A stretch of DNA of 64,000 nt from Paenibacillus polysaccharolyticus (GTDB taxonomy: Bacteria > Bacillota > Bacilli > Paenibacillales > Paenibacillaceae). Positions 48,269 to 57,947 of the stretch are shown here, one piece after another (position 1 is the first letter of the stretch; the number at the start of each line of letters is the position of its first letter). Made by a program: the position numbers and the translations under genes. The notes below the pieces were generated by a model. That model was not told where the DNA came from. It worked only from the letters and a program-made list of their open reading frames with translations, and made no database searches. The stretch lies in NCBI RefSeq assembly GCF_900102085.1, contig NZ_FMVM01000001.1, positions 534,355 to 598,354 of the forward strand. Reading direction: 5' to 3'.

Positions 48269-49228
48269 TCACTGAATTAATGTCGCTTCATGATCAGGCA
48301 GTTCATGATTGGATTTATAAGGATATCCAGGGTCATAGGGTATAGCCTGGATCTGAACTTCTTTTACATGACTAAAACGTGTTAACAGCAATGTCTTGGC
48401 TCGGTTTGCAATTTCTTGCGCCTCCAATATGGAGATTCTGGGATTCACACTAACAACTAACTCAATGGTAACATCATGTTCCTGCTCCCGTGCAACCAAA
48501 TGTTCAATCGTGATAATACCGTATACCCGTTGTACTGTTTCTTTGTAGTCCGTAGCATCCTCCTGCTCAAGTTCTTGAACAAGTGAACCGTAGACCGTGT
48601 CTACAATCATTCGATACCCTTTATACAAAATGAAACCGGAAGCAATAAGAGCAGCGGTTGGATCAAGATACAACAGCAGACTCAAACCGGTTTCTTCCCC
48701 TGCCATCGCGCCGATAATACCTATTAAAACCGCTAGTGAACAATATAATGCACGTCGGTGTTGCAAGGCATACGACATAGCTTGGGACTGATTTCGTTTA
48801 CGGAAATATCGGTACTGAAATTGAAATATAGCTTCTTTCACAGCTAACGCAGCAACAGCTACCAAAAGAACAGACTTTCCAGGTGCTTCGAGTTGACCAC
48901 TTGATAGGCTGCTTAATGCGGAGATAGCCAGCTGTAGGCCTCCCATCAAAATAAGCACCGCTAGCAGAACCGTCATGCCCGGTTTCGCAGCCCTTGCATG
49001 TTCTCTTAGCCGCTCCTTTTGTATCTTGCCTTTGGGTTGTACAGATCGTGAGGGAAAAAGAGCAACCAGAGAAGAGGCAGCTTCAGAAGCAGAATACAAA
49101 CCATCGGCCAATAAAGATTTACTATTCGCCATGTATCCTACTCCTGTTTTGATGACTGCAAGTGCCAAGTTTCCGACGATCCCGCTCCATGTTGCCGCTT
49201 GTGCGGACCGACCAGCTTCTCTTGTCAT
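48269..49228 (-). CDS. Cation diffusion facilitator (metal exporter)
   Basis: 319 aa. Six membrane helices (about 15-205), with SLLADGLYSASEAASS (metal site D plus unusual residue spacing) in helix 2, and a cytoplasmic C-terminal domain. CDF exporters move Zn, Fe, Mn or Cd out in exchange for protons. The second-site motif in helix 5 (YLDPTAALIAS) has the expected Asp. GGGGGA precedes the ATG. It occupies the place of yrvD in Bacillus subtilis. Confidence 0.9.
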   Translation of the reverse strand: MTREAGRSAQAATWSGIVGNLALAVIKTGVGYMANSKSLLADGLYSASEAASSLVALFPSRSVQPKGKIQKERLREHARAAKPGMTVLLAVLILMGGLQLAISALSSLSSGQLEAPGKSVLLVAVAALAVKEAIFQFQYRYFRKRNQSQAMSYALQHRRALYCSLAVLIGIIGAMAGEETGLSLLLYLDPTAALIASGFILYKGYRMIVDTVYGSLVQELEQEDATDYKETVQRVYGIITIEHLVAREQEHDVTIELVVSVNPRISILEAQEIANRAKTLLLTRFSHVKEVQIQAIPYDPGYPYKSNHELPDHEATLIQ

Positions 49229-49301
49229 GTTGATTCCCCCTTAATTCTGTACTTAACGTTGCAAAACCGCGCCTGGCAGACGCGGCTTTACATTCCGATG
49301 T

Positions 49302-50210
49302 TTAGTTAGAAGCTTTTGCCGCTGTTTTAGGTTTGCTAATTTGTTTACCTTTAAGCACCAACCAGAGTGGAGCAGCAATGAAGATTGAAGAATAAGCACC
49401 GAACAATGTTCCGATGACCATTGCAAGAGAGAACATACGAATGGACTCTCCGCCAAAGATGAACAAACAGATCGAAGCAGCAAATACCGTAAACGTTGTG
49501 TTCAATGAACGGGTCATCGTTTGAGCCAAACTATGATTCACAACCTCACGTAAATCGGCTTTTGTTGTCTTTTTGGCAAAACGCAGATTTTCACGAATCC
49601 GGTCAAAGATAACGATGGTATCGTTGATCGAGAAACCGACAATCGTCAGCACTGCTGTAATAAAAGTCAAATCCACTTCCAATCGGAAGATGGAGAATAC
49701 ACTGATAACGACAAATGCATCATGGAAGAGTGCAATAACAGCTGCAAGACCAAAGCGCCATTCAAAACGGATAGCCACATAGATCATAATCCCGATACTC
49801 GCAATGAGAACGGCATAGATCGCGTTGCGCTCCAGTTCCTTCGCCATCTCCGGATCAACGGTGTTGACCTCATAAGAAGCTGTGGAGTCCAGCTTGCTAA
49901 ATTCCTGCTTGAATTTGCTCTCCATATTTTCATCCAGTACATTGGAAAAACGAACATTGACCCGATCTGCGCCAGGCGTGATGTGTACATCACCTTCATT
50001 TACACCCATGTTCTTGATGATTGGATTAATTTGCTCTGTAGTAATCGCTTTGGATACCGTAATATCTACGTTGGAACCTGATTTGAAATCAACTGCGTAA
50101 TTAAGCCCCAGTCCGAGAATACTTACGATCCCCGCCACCGTCAAAATGATCGAAAAGATATAGGCAAATTTACTGCCTTTTACGTAATCATAATTCCAAT
50201 TAAAGCGCAC
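49302..50210 (-). CDS. secF: Protein translocase subunit SecF
   Basis: About 302 aa, six membrane helices and a short extracellular domain. With SecD it uses proton motive force to help SecYEG release exported proteins. Motifs SINDTIVIFDRIREN and RSLNTTFTV are typical. Two GTG codons compete: that at 50210 lies 10 nt after AAGGAG, that at 50219 only 1-2 nt; I choose 50210. The start lies 11 nt inside the secD gene, so translation is coupled. Confidence 0.95.
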   Translation of the reverse strand: MRFNWNYDYVKGSKFAYIFSIILTVAGIVSILGLGLNYAVDFKSGSNVDITVSKAITTEQINPIIKNMGVNEGDVHITPGADRVNVRFSNVLDENMESKFKQEFSKLDSTASYEVNTVDPEMAKELERNAIYAVLIASIGIMIYVAIRFEWRFGLAAVIALFHDAFVVISVFSIFRLEVDLTFITAVLTIVGFSINDTIVIFDRIRENLRFAKKTTKADLREVVNHSLAQTMTRSLNTTFTVFAASICLFIFGGESIRMFSLAMVIGTLFGAYSSIFIAAPLWLVLKGKQISKPKTAAKASN

Positions 50211-51450
50211 GAATTTCACTCTCCTTCACTCCGAAATACTTAGGCTTCTTGACTACGTTACCCCGTACAAGCAGGACTAACAGGAAGCGGGAGAAGAAAA
50301 TATTCGTGATGATACTGGTCACAATATCGAAAATCAGTACGAGTGCAAAACCTTTAACTGCACCAGTACCCAAGAAGAACATTACAGCTGCCGCAATAAT
50401 GGTTGTGATATTGGAGTCAATAATCGTACGGAAGGAATGTTTACCGCCGGCTTTAACGGATGACAAAATGGATTTGCCGCTACGCATCTCTTCCTTAATC
50501 CGTTCGTACGTAATGATGTTTGCATCAACCGCCATACCTATACCCAGAATAAAGGCTGCAATCCCCGGTAGGGTAAGCACGAATTCTCCAAGATAGAAAA
50601 TGGCAAGGACTAACCATGTATGGGTGATCAGTGCAAAGCTCGCGATGATACCTGGGATGCGATACAGTCCAATCATGAAGATCAGGATGATGACAGAGCC
50701 AATCAAACCGGCTTTGATCGTCTGATCCAGAGACAACTTACCGAGCGTTGCGCCTACACTTTGGGAGTATTTCTCCGTAAGTTTCAGCGGCAGTGCACCC
50801 AGGTTAATAGTATCACGAAGCTGATTCGCTTCTTCACGTGTATAGGAACCTGAGATTTGAGCGGATCCGTCAGTCAATTGTTGTCTAACTTCGGGTGCTG
50901 ACAGCAATTGATCATCCAGATAGATCGCAAGAGGTTTATTGATCAGACGTTTTGTGATTTCAGAAAACTTGGCTTTGTCTTTTACTTTAATGTCGATCAT
51001 CGGCTCATTTAATTGAGTGAAGACCACCTTCGCTGCATTTTCGACAAACTCATTACCGCGAAGCTCAATTTTGGAGTACTCGCCTTCTTTGTCATCCGGT
51101 GCTTTACTCCGGAATGTCAGAACAGCGGGTTCTTTCATTTTGGCTCTAACCTCAGCCTCATCTGTAACCCCTGCCAGTTTCAACCGAATCCGGTTGGTTC
51201 CTTCTGTAGTTACTTCCGGCTCACTTGTTCCGAGCGCATTGGCACGGCTTTCGAGGCTTTTGGCTGTTTGCACCAAGGAAGCTTTGCTGAGTTGTTGCCC
51301 TGCTTCGAGCGGCTCTGCTTCATATAAGATCTCGTAGCCTCCTTTTAAATCAAGGCCCAAGCGTATATTTTTGAGCAGCTCCGGGCTTGTACCCACCATA
51401 ACCCCTGTGGTGACAAGCACGACCAGAATGAAACTGATAATTCTTTTCAT
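50200..51450 (-). CDS. secD: Protein translocase subunit SecD
   Basis: About 416 aa, six membrane helices, with the large extracellular P1-like domain (about 40-215). GLDLKGGYEILYE (DLKGG) and the GMAVDANIITYERIKEE motif are clear. The ATG at 51450 is preferred over the longer frame to 51525. Unlike Bacillus subtilis, where SecDF is one chain, it is encoded separately and overlaps secF. Confidence 0.95.
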   Translation of the reverse strand: MKRIISFILVVLVTTGVMVGTSPELLKNIRLGLDLKGGYEILYEAEPLEAGQQLSKASLVQTAKSLESRANALGTSEPEVTTEGTNRIRLKLAGVTDEAEVRAKMKEPAVLTFRSKAPDDKEGEYSKIELRGNEFVENAAKVVFTQLNEPMIDIKVKDKAKFSEITKRLINKPLAIYLDDQLLSAPEVRQQLTDGSAQISGSYTREEANQLRDTINLGALPLKLTEKYSQSVGATLGKLSLDQTIKAGLIGSVIILIFMIGLYRIPGIIASFALITHTWLVLAIFYLGEFVLTLPGIAAFILGIGMAVDANIITYERIKEEMRSGKSILSSVKAGGKHSFRTIIDSNITTIIAAAVMFFLGTGAVKGFALVLIFDIVTSIITNIFFSRFLLVLLVRGNVVKKPKYFGVKESEIRAL

Positions 51451-51541
51451 GCCGTTCCTAGATCCCCTTTCGTTCTCAATATTCCTATTATAGCGATGCC
51501 GTAAAAAGCAGTCAATTTTCAACAAAAAAGATCCCTTTCAA

Positions 51542-51790
51542 CTAGAAAGTGGACCCCCGGTATGCAGACACCGTCATAAAGTTCATAAAGCTTGTTGCTT
51601 TCAGTGACAATATGTCGTTCACCAGTTGGTGAAGCGGTGGAATACCCTGTTTTTCGTATTTATGACTGACACAATTCCAGACATCTTGGCTGGTGACATA
51701 TTCGTAACCGACAAGCCTTAATTCCTCCGCCTTACTTCGGCAGAGTATCTCTATTGACTGTTCCAACTCCACATCATTCATTTCTTCCAA
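51542..51790 (-). CDS. comN: Post-transcriptional regulator ComN (YrzD)
   Basis: 82 aa. ComN localises comE mRNA at the poles and septum in Bacillus subtilis, an inhibitor of competence expression. Pattern EDV-like core SQDVWNCVSHKYEKQGIPPLHQLVNDILSL fits that family (given here as one region, residues about 34-62). TTG start at 51790 with GGGAGG upstream. The secD-adjacent place is as in Bacillus. Confidence 0.82.
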   Translation of the reverse strand: MEEMNDVELEQSIEILCRSKAEELRLVGYEYVTSQDVWNCVSHKYEKQGIPPLHQLVNDILSLKATSFMNFMTVSAYRGSTF

Positions 51791-51966
51791 CGGGGAGCCT
51801 CCCTTCTTACATCCGAGCCTTTATGCGGCACCAATACTACATCATTCGACCTCACCCTTTCATATTCCTTCTTCTCGTTTATGGTTCTTTTTGTTAATCG
51901 TGTCCAAGTTGTCATGAGATGATGAAAGACCGGCATAGGATGAAGTACAACGGCTTTGTCCCATTA

Positions 51967-52009
51967 ATGAGATAACCAGTTCCTTCAATGAGGATAACCT
52001 GTACCTTCA
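51967..52009 (+). repeat. Two tandem 21/22-bp repeats upstream of spoVB
   Basis: ATGAGATAACCAGTTCCTTCA (51967-51987) and the next 22 bp (51988-52009) share ATGAG.ATAACC and CCTTCA blocks. They end 20 bp before the spoVB start. The wider gap 51791-52029 shows no other gene. Confidence 0.65.
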
Positions 52010-52029
52010 ACCGGGAAAGAGGGGTAGTT

Positions 52030-53694
52030 TTGAAGAAACAGACATTTATTCAGGGGGCCATGATCCTGCTCGCGGCAGGCATTATCAACCGGATTCTCGG
52101 CTTCATTCCACGAATCGCACTGCCACGAGTAATCGGTGCAGAGGGTGTAGGTATCTATCAACTGAGCTATCCCTTTTTCATCGTGCTGGTGACACTGATT
52201 ACCGGAGGTATTCCTTTAGCTGTGGCCAAGCTTGTCGCCGAAGCCGAGACGGGTGCTAACCGTTATTCGCCACAACGTATTTTGCAGATCAGCCTTAGCT
52301 TCACGCTTACTCTCGGTGTCGTTTTTATGTTTTTATGCATCCTGTTTGCCCCATGGATCACCCAATATGTCCTCACAGATGAGCGCGTATATCATACGTT
52401 TGTCAGTATGAGCCCCATGATTGCTATAATCGCAGTTTCAGCGGTGTACAGGGGGTATTTCCAAGGTAAGCAAAATATGATGCCTACAGCGATTTCATCC
52501 ATTACTGAAACCATCATCCGTATCATTTTTGTGATCTGGTTTGCATGGCTTTTGTTACCTAAAGGGATTGAACATGCAGCCGCTGGGGCAATGCTCGGTG
52601 CTATGGTTGGGGAACTCGCCGGTATGCTGGTTCTGCTGTGGAATTATGCAAAGTTTAAAAAAGAATTGCCCCTTTCTCGTCGTAGTCGTATAAACCGTAT
52701 AAAGCAGGTTCCTTCTCCTTCAACAGGGTCTTTACAAGATGACCATTCCAAAGTGCTAGAGAAAGATGAGTTTTCTACAGTGTCTGCCCCTTCCCAGAGA
52801 GGATTGATCCACCGTTTGCTGGCTATATCTGTCCCTGTTACAGCAGGTCGTCTTGTCGGTTCTTTATCCTATCTCGCTGAAACGATCGTGACAGCCCAGA
52901 GTCTCGCCATTGCCGGTATTGCTAAAGGGCTAGCTACAGCTCAATATGGTGCATTACAAGGAATGGTAATCCCACTGTTGCTACTTCCGGGAGCACTGAC
53001 TTCTTCTCTCGCAACATCACTCGTGCCCTCTCTGTCAGAAGCTTCAGCCAATGGTGACCGTGCGCTCATTCATAAAAGAATGCACCAGGCTCTGCGGCTA
53101 GCTCTAGTCACTGGTGCACCCTTTTCTGTTTTTATGTATGTGCTTGCCGAACCGATGTGTCTGCTGCTCTATGATGATGCATCGATTGGAAGCATGCTAA
53201 AGCTGATGGCTCCTTTTGCCTTGTTTATCTATATTCAAGCCCCACTACAAGCTGCGCTGCAGGCGCTCGACCGTCCGGGTAAAGCATTATTAAACACGTT
53301 TATCGGTGCTGTCATCAAAATTTCATTAATTCTGATGCTGGCTTCGCAGCCCGAATACGGTATATTCGGTGCCGTTATTGCCATCTGTATTAATTCGATG
53401 GTTGTAACTTTGCTACACGCGGGCAGTGTGCGCCGGTTATTAAATTTCCGTTTCAAGCTGATGGATTGGGTCAAAACCGGAGCTGGCATGTTCATCATGG
53501 GAGCTGCAACCTTGCTTATCTACGAACACACAGCTGCGCTATTTCCGTTCTGGTTTCGAATGATCCTTGCGACTTCCGCCGGTCTGCTTGTTTACTTTAT
53601 GGTCATGGGTTTAACCAAAATGATCGACTTTCATGATCTATCACGTGCTCCCCTCATTGGCTCATGGTTCAAACGTCGATCTGAAAAAAAATAG
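52030..53694 (+). CDS. spoVB: Spore cortex flippase-like protein SpoVB (MOP family)
   Basis: 554 aa, about 14 membrane helices, polysaccharide/lipid II flippase superfamily. SpoVB is needed for spore cortex synthesis in Bacillus subtilis. The N-terminus starts KKQTFIQGAMILLAAGIINR and GAEGVGIYQLSYP is typical. TTG at 52030 with GAGGGG upstream is chosen over the frame from 51988. A weak sigma-E-like pattern (GTCATGAG ... CATAGGAT, about 51915-51945) is upstream, not strong enough to call. A mid-protein loop (about residues 220-255) is rich in Ser/Asp. Convergent with the DUF421 gene, 2 bp between stops. Confidence 0.9.
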   Translation: MKKQTFIQGAMILLAAGIINRILGFIPRIALPRVIGAEGVGIYQLSYPFFIVLVTLITGGIPLAVAKLVAEAETGANRYSPQRILQISLSFTLTLGVVFMFLCILFAPWITQYVLTDERVYHTFVSMSPMIAIIAVSAVYRGYFQGKQNMMPTAISSITETIIRIIFVIWFAWLLLPKGIEHAAAGAMLGAMVGELAGMLVLLWNYAKFKKELPLSRRSRINRIKQVPSPSTGSLQDDHSKVLEKDEFSTVSAPSQRGLIHRLLAISVPVTAGRLVGSLSYLAETIVTAQSLAIAGIAKGLATAQYGALQGMVIPLLLLPGALTSSLATSLVPSLSEASANGDRALIHKRMHQALRLALVTGAPFSVFMYVLAEPMCLLLYDDASIGSMLKLMAPFALFIYIQAPLQAALQALDRPGKALLNTFIGAVIKISLILMLASQPEYGIFGAVIAICINSMVVTLLHAGSVRRLLNFRFKLMDWVKTGAGMFIMGAATLLIYEHTAALFPFWFRMILATSAGLLVYFMVMGLTKMIDFHDLSRAPLIGSWFKRRSEKK

Positions 53695-53696
53695 TT

Positions 53697-54455
53697 TTAT
53701 TTTTTGTCTTCACGAGCACTTATATATAACTTGCCATTGTGATCAATTGAGCATATAAACACATCTTTAAAATCGTTAATGCCTTTTTGTTGAATTTGAT
53801 TTTTTAACCAGAAACGTGTTTTCTCGATCATTTCCAAATTCTCATCCTGTACTTTCCCATCCATAATCAGGGGCACGGGTAAACCCTCATATTTAATGTT
53901 GGGGAAACCTTTCAGCTTAACATTTTCTTTTTGCCGTGCAGATGAATTGGAAGAACTGGAACCGGAACTGGAACTGGAAGCAGAGCCATCAGAGCTCTGA
54001 TCTTTCGGAAATACAGTCAATTTCCCGGTTGTTTCCAGGAGCGCAAAATCTACATCACCGATGCTGTCAATATTTTGTTCCCGAAGCTGCAGTAACAGAT
54101 CATCCAGATTGTAACGTTGCTTGCGCATTTCATCACGATGAAGCTTGCCTTTGGAGATTAAAACCGTAGGTTTTCCATCGATCATCAGACGAAGCTTGCG
54201 GCTTTTCAACCCGACATAAGCCATCCCGATTTGCATAACAATGACGGTCAGCATCGGAGCAATACCATGAGATAGCGGTTTTTTGATATCCTCAATCACA
54301 AAAGCTGCCATCTCGGCAAGCATGATGGACACGACCAGATCAAACATAGATAATTTGCCGATCTCACGTTTACCCATCACACGAATGGCGCAATACACCA
54401 GGAAATACATGAGTATGGTTCGATATATGTGAGGGCCAAAATCAGTGAAATTCAT
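53697..54455 (-). CDS. yrbG: DUF421 membrane protein (YrbG/YetF family)
   Basis: 252 aa: three N-terminal helices (about 10-85), then a cytoplasmic DUF421 domain in two parts. A low-complexity Ser/Gly insertion (about 155-172; SASSSSSGSSSSNSSARQ) breaks the domain. Function unknown; YetF-type proteins contribute to spore membrane properties in Bacillus. AAGGAGG precedes the ATG. Same position as yrbG beside spoVB. Confidence 0.85.
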   Translation of the reverse strand: MNFTDFGPHIYRTILMYFLVYCAIRVMGKREIGKLSMFDLVVSIMLAEMAAFVIEDIKKPLSHGIAPMLTVIVMQIGMAYVGLKSRKLRLMIDGKPTVLISKGKLHRDEMRKQRYNLDDLLLQLREQNIDSIGDVDFALLETTGKLTVFPKDQSSDGSASSSSSGSSSSNSSARQKENVKLKGFPNIKYEGLPVPLIMDGKVQDENLEMIEKTRFWLKNQIQQKGINDFKDVFICSIDHNGKLYISAREDKK

Positions 54456-54635
54456 AACAGGAACCTCCTTCGAATTTCAGCATTGTACAGAGATCTGAAG
54501 TGCAATCCCTATTTTGACCTGAACCTCACATGCTCATGCAGAAATAATCCGTTCATTTAATGGAAATCGGTTCATAAGTCAGAAGGCTTGACCATACACT
54601 GTAATAATTTCAAACTTGTACAAGGGGGTTGCTTT

Positions 54636-55028
54636 ATGCAATTGATTCGCCGCTTGTTCTCATTTCGGATGTCCAACCCAATTCTGTCTGGCCTCTGTCA
54701 CGCTTTTGTCTGGATGTTTATCGGAGCATTAATTCTTTCTTTATTCCTGTGGATGAGCGGCATGCGAGAACAGGATCTTTCCACCTATACCTATGTTGTT
54801 CACGTTTTGTCATTGCTCATCGGTGGTTTCATTGCGGGGAAACGTTCGGGTGAGAAAGGATGGTATTACGGTGGCTTCACAGGGATCGTTTATGGGCTTC
54901 TCGTGTTGCTCATCGGATTCTTGGCACTGGACGCTTCATTTAACTGGAAAGACAGCTTGCAACTCCTTAGCGCATTCTTTATCTCGGCTCTTGGCGGTAT
55001 CTTTGGAGTCAACACACAACGCTCATAA
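54636..55028 (+). CDS. yrzE: TIGR04086 family membrane protein (YrzE)
   Basis: 130 aa, four membrane helices and the Gly-rich region LLIGGFIAGKRSGEKGWYYGG. Function unknown; conserved in spore formers. The ATG at 54636 lies after AAGGGGG and is preferred over the frame from 54588. It is divergent from the DUF421 gene (180 bp between starts) and convergent with yajC. Confidence 0.88.
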   Translation: MQLIRRLFSFRMSNPILSGLCHAFVWMFIGALILSLFLWMSGMREQDLSTYTYVVHVLSLLIGGFIAGKRSGEKGWYYGGFTGIVYGLLVLLIGFLALDASFNWKDSLQLLSAFFISALGGIFGVNTQRS

Positions 55029-55037
55029 TCAACTCAC

Positions 55038-55078
55038 AAAAAAAAGAGAACCGGATCTACTTCAGATCCGATTCTCTG
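55038..55078 (-). terminator. Terminator of the queA-tgt-yajC operon
   Basis: Fourteen-pair stem (55045-55058 with 55064-55077, one G-U or mismatch) followed on the minus strand by seven or eight T residues. Confidence 0.88.
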
Positions 55079-55118
55079 TTCGGGAATATGCCCGCGCATA
55101 TTCTCATCATGTATACCA

Positions 55119-55430
55119 TTATTCAGCCGTTTCACGACTTACAGCGCTGCTAATCGCATTACGGTCAAACGTAAGCTTGGTAACGTCATTTACACGTAAT
55201 ACCACCACGTCGTCTGTAATTTCAGCAATCGTACCGTGAAGACCACCGATCGTTACAATTTTATCGCCTTTTTTCAACTGGCCCAACATCGCATTACGTG
55301 CTTTTTGCTTTTTGTTCTGTGGGCGAATCATCAGGAAGTAGAAAATCGCGACCATTAGTACCAAAGGTACGATCAACGAAAAAATTCCACCACCAGCATT
55401 AGGTGTTGTTGCAAGCATTCCCTGAAACAT
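55119..55430 (-). CDS. yajC: Preprotein translocase subunit YajC
   Basis: 103 aa. One membrane helix (about 15-40) ahead of a YajC domain with FFLMIRPQ-like IFYFLMIRPQNKKQK and GDKIVTIGGLHGTI. It associates with SecDF. ATG at 55430 with GGGGGAG 5 nt upstream. It follows tgt by 68 bp. Confidence 0.94.
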   Translation of the reverse strand: MFQGMLATTPNAGGGIFSLIVPLVLMVAIFYFLMIRPQNKKQKARNAMLGQLKKGDKIVTIGGLHGTIAEITDDVVVLRVNDVTKLTFDRNAISSAVSRETAE

Positions 55431-55497
55431 CAAAACTCCCCCTTATCGACTATACGTACAGTTACTGCTTGTTGCATCGGTTCCGCAAAAACCTCAA

Positions 55498-56637
<1,140 letters not shown>

Positions 56638-56669
56638 TTATAATCATCCTCTAAAAGTTAATCGGTTTA

Positions 56670-57698
56670 TTAATAAATCAACATCGCATCGCCAAAGCTA
56701 AAGAAACGATATTTCTCCTTGATGGCTTCCTCATAAGCATGCATAATGTGTTCTCGGCCTGCAAGAGCACTAACAAGCATCACCAGTGTTGATTTGGGCA
56801 AATGAAAATTCGTTAGCATTCCGTCAATCACCTTGAAGGAGTAGCCAGGATAAATGAAAATGCTCGTCCAGCCGCTACTTTCCTGCAATACACCATCTTC
56901 AAATTTACTTCCTACCGTCTCCAGCGTTCTGCAACTGGTGGTGCCCACTGCAAAAACCTTATTACCACGCTCTTTCGTCTGATTAATCAGTTCAGCCGTT
57001 TCCTGTGATAAAGAATAATACTCCTCATGCATAACATGATCCTCAACCATGTCAACAGACATCGGTCTAAACGTACCCAGCCCAACATGCAGGGTTATAA
57101 ATCCAATGTTCACACCTTTAGCGCGAATCTGATCCAGCAACTCATCCGTAAAGTGTAAACCTGCTGTCGGTGCAGCTGCAGAGCCCTCATGTTTGGCATA
57201 TACCGTCTGGTAACGCTCTCGATCGTCCAGCGTTTCCTTGATGTAGGGTGGCAGCGGCATTTCACCAAGGCGGTCCAAAATCTCTTGGAAAATACCATTG
57301 TACTCAAACGTTAACGTACGTGCGCCCATCTCACCTACTTCATTAATGACAGCCTTTAATTCATCACTAAACACAATGACAGAGCCAGCTCTCAGCTTTT
57401 TGCCCGGCTTGACGAGTGCCTCCCACTTATCACCTTCGACGTTTTTAAGCAAAAGCACCTCGGCTTTTGCCCCCGTGTCCGCTTTAGTACCAAACAGGCG
57501 GGCAGGCAATACACGTGTATCATTCAGAATCAGTGTATCTCCAGGCTGCAGTACATCGATAATATGAGGGAAATGGTGATGGGCAACCTCCCCTGTCTCT
57601 TTGTTCAAAGTAAGCAAACGAGAAGCGGTACGATCCAGCAACGGTGTCTGAGCGATTAATTCCTCTGGTAACTCAAAATCATATAAGTTCACATTCAT
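56670..57698 (-). CDS. queA: S-adenosylmethionine:tRNA ribosyltransferase-isomerase
   Basis: 342 aa. It turns preQ1 in tRNA into epoxyqueuosine with SAM. Typical blocks: [33 protein letters not shown] and [20 protein letters not shown] upstream of ATG 57698. First gene of queA-tgt-yajC. Confidence 0.97.
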   Translation of the reverse strand: MNVNLYDFELPEELIAQTPLLDRTASRLLTLNKETGEVAHHHFPHIIDVLQPGDTLILNDTRVLPARLFGTKADTGAKAEVLLLKNVEGDKWEALVKPGKKLRAGSVIVFSDELKAVINEVGEMGARTLTFEYNGIFQEILDRLGEMPLPPYIKETLDDRERYQTVYAKHEGSAAAPTAGLHFTDELLDQIRAKGVNIGFITLHVGLGTFRPMSVDMVEDHVMHEEYYSLSQETAELINQTKERGNKVFAVGTTSCRTLETVGSKFEDGVLQESSGWTSIFIYPGYSFKVIDGMLTNFHLPKSTLVMLVSALAGREHIMHAYEEAIKEKYRFFSFGDAMLIY

Positions 57699-57797
57699 GT
57701 TCTATTCATTCCTTAAGGCTTTGATATTCTTTTTCACTTTAATATAAGCTAAACTAAAGATTTTCACACGGAACACTACGATGACAGAACAACCTTC

Positions 57798-57885
57798 CCA
57801 TCGCTGTTATCCCCGGATTTTTTTATCTCCCTTTCCCAAGGGGAAAATCCAGTGATAAAGGCGACCGCTTCGCTTTCTCAGGTTT
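57798..57885. repeat. Dispersed intergenic repeat, copy 2
   Basis: Begins ATCGCTGTTATCCCCGGATT and ends GGCGACCGCTTCGCTTTCTC; its middle differs from copy 1 (38347-38440) while keeping partly paired arms (CCGGATTTT / AAAATCC.G). It lies in the 249-bp gap between the SpoIID-like gene and queA. The rest of that gap shows nothing clear. Confidence 0.8.
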
Positions 57886-57947
57886 TTTTCTGTCTTCTCC
57901 GTTTATGTGTAAATAAATATAGTCGAGCTTATATAAATCATTGTCTT

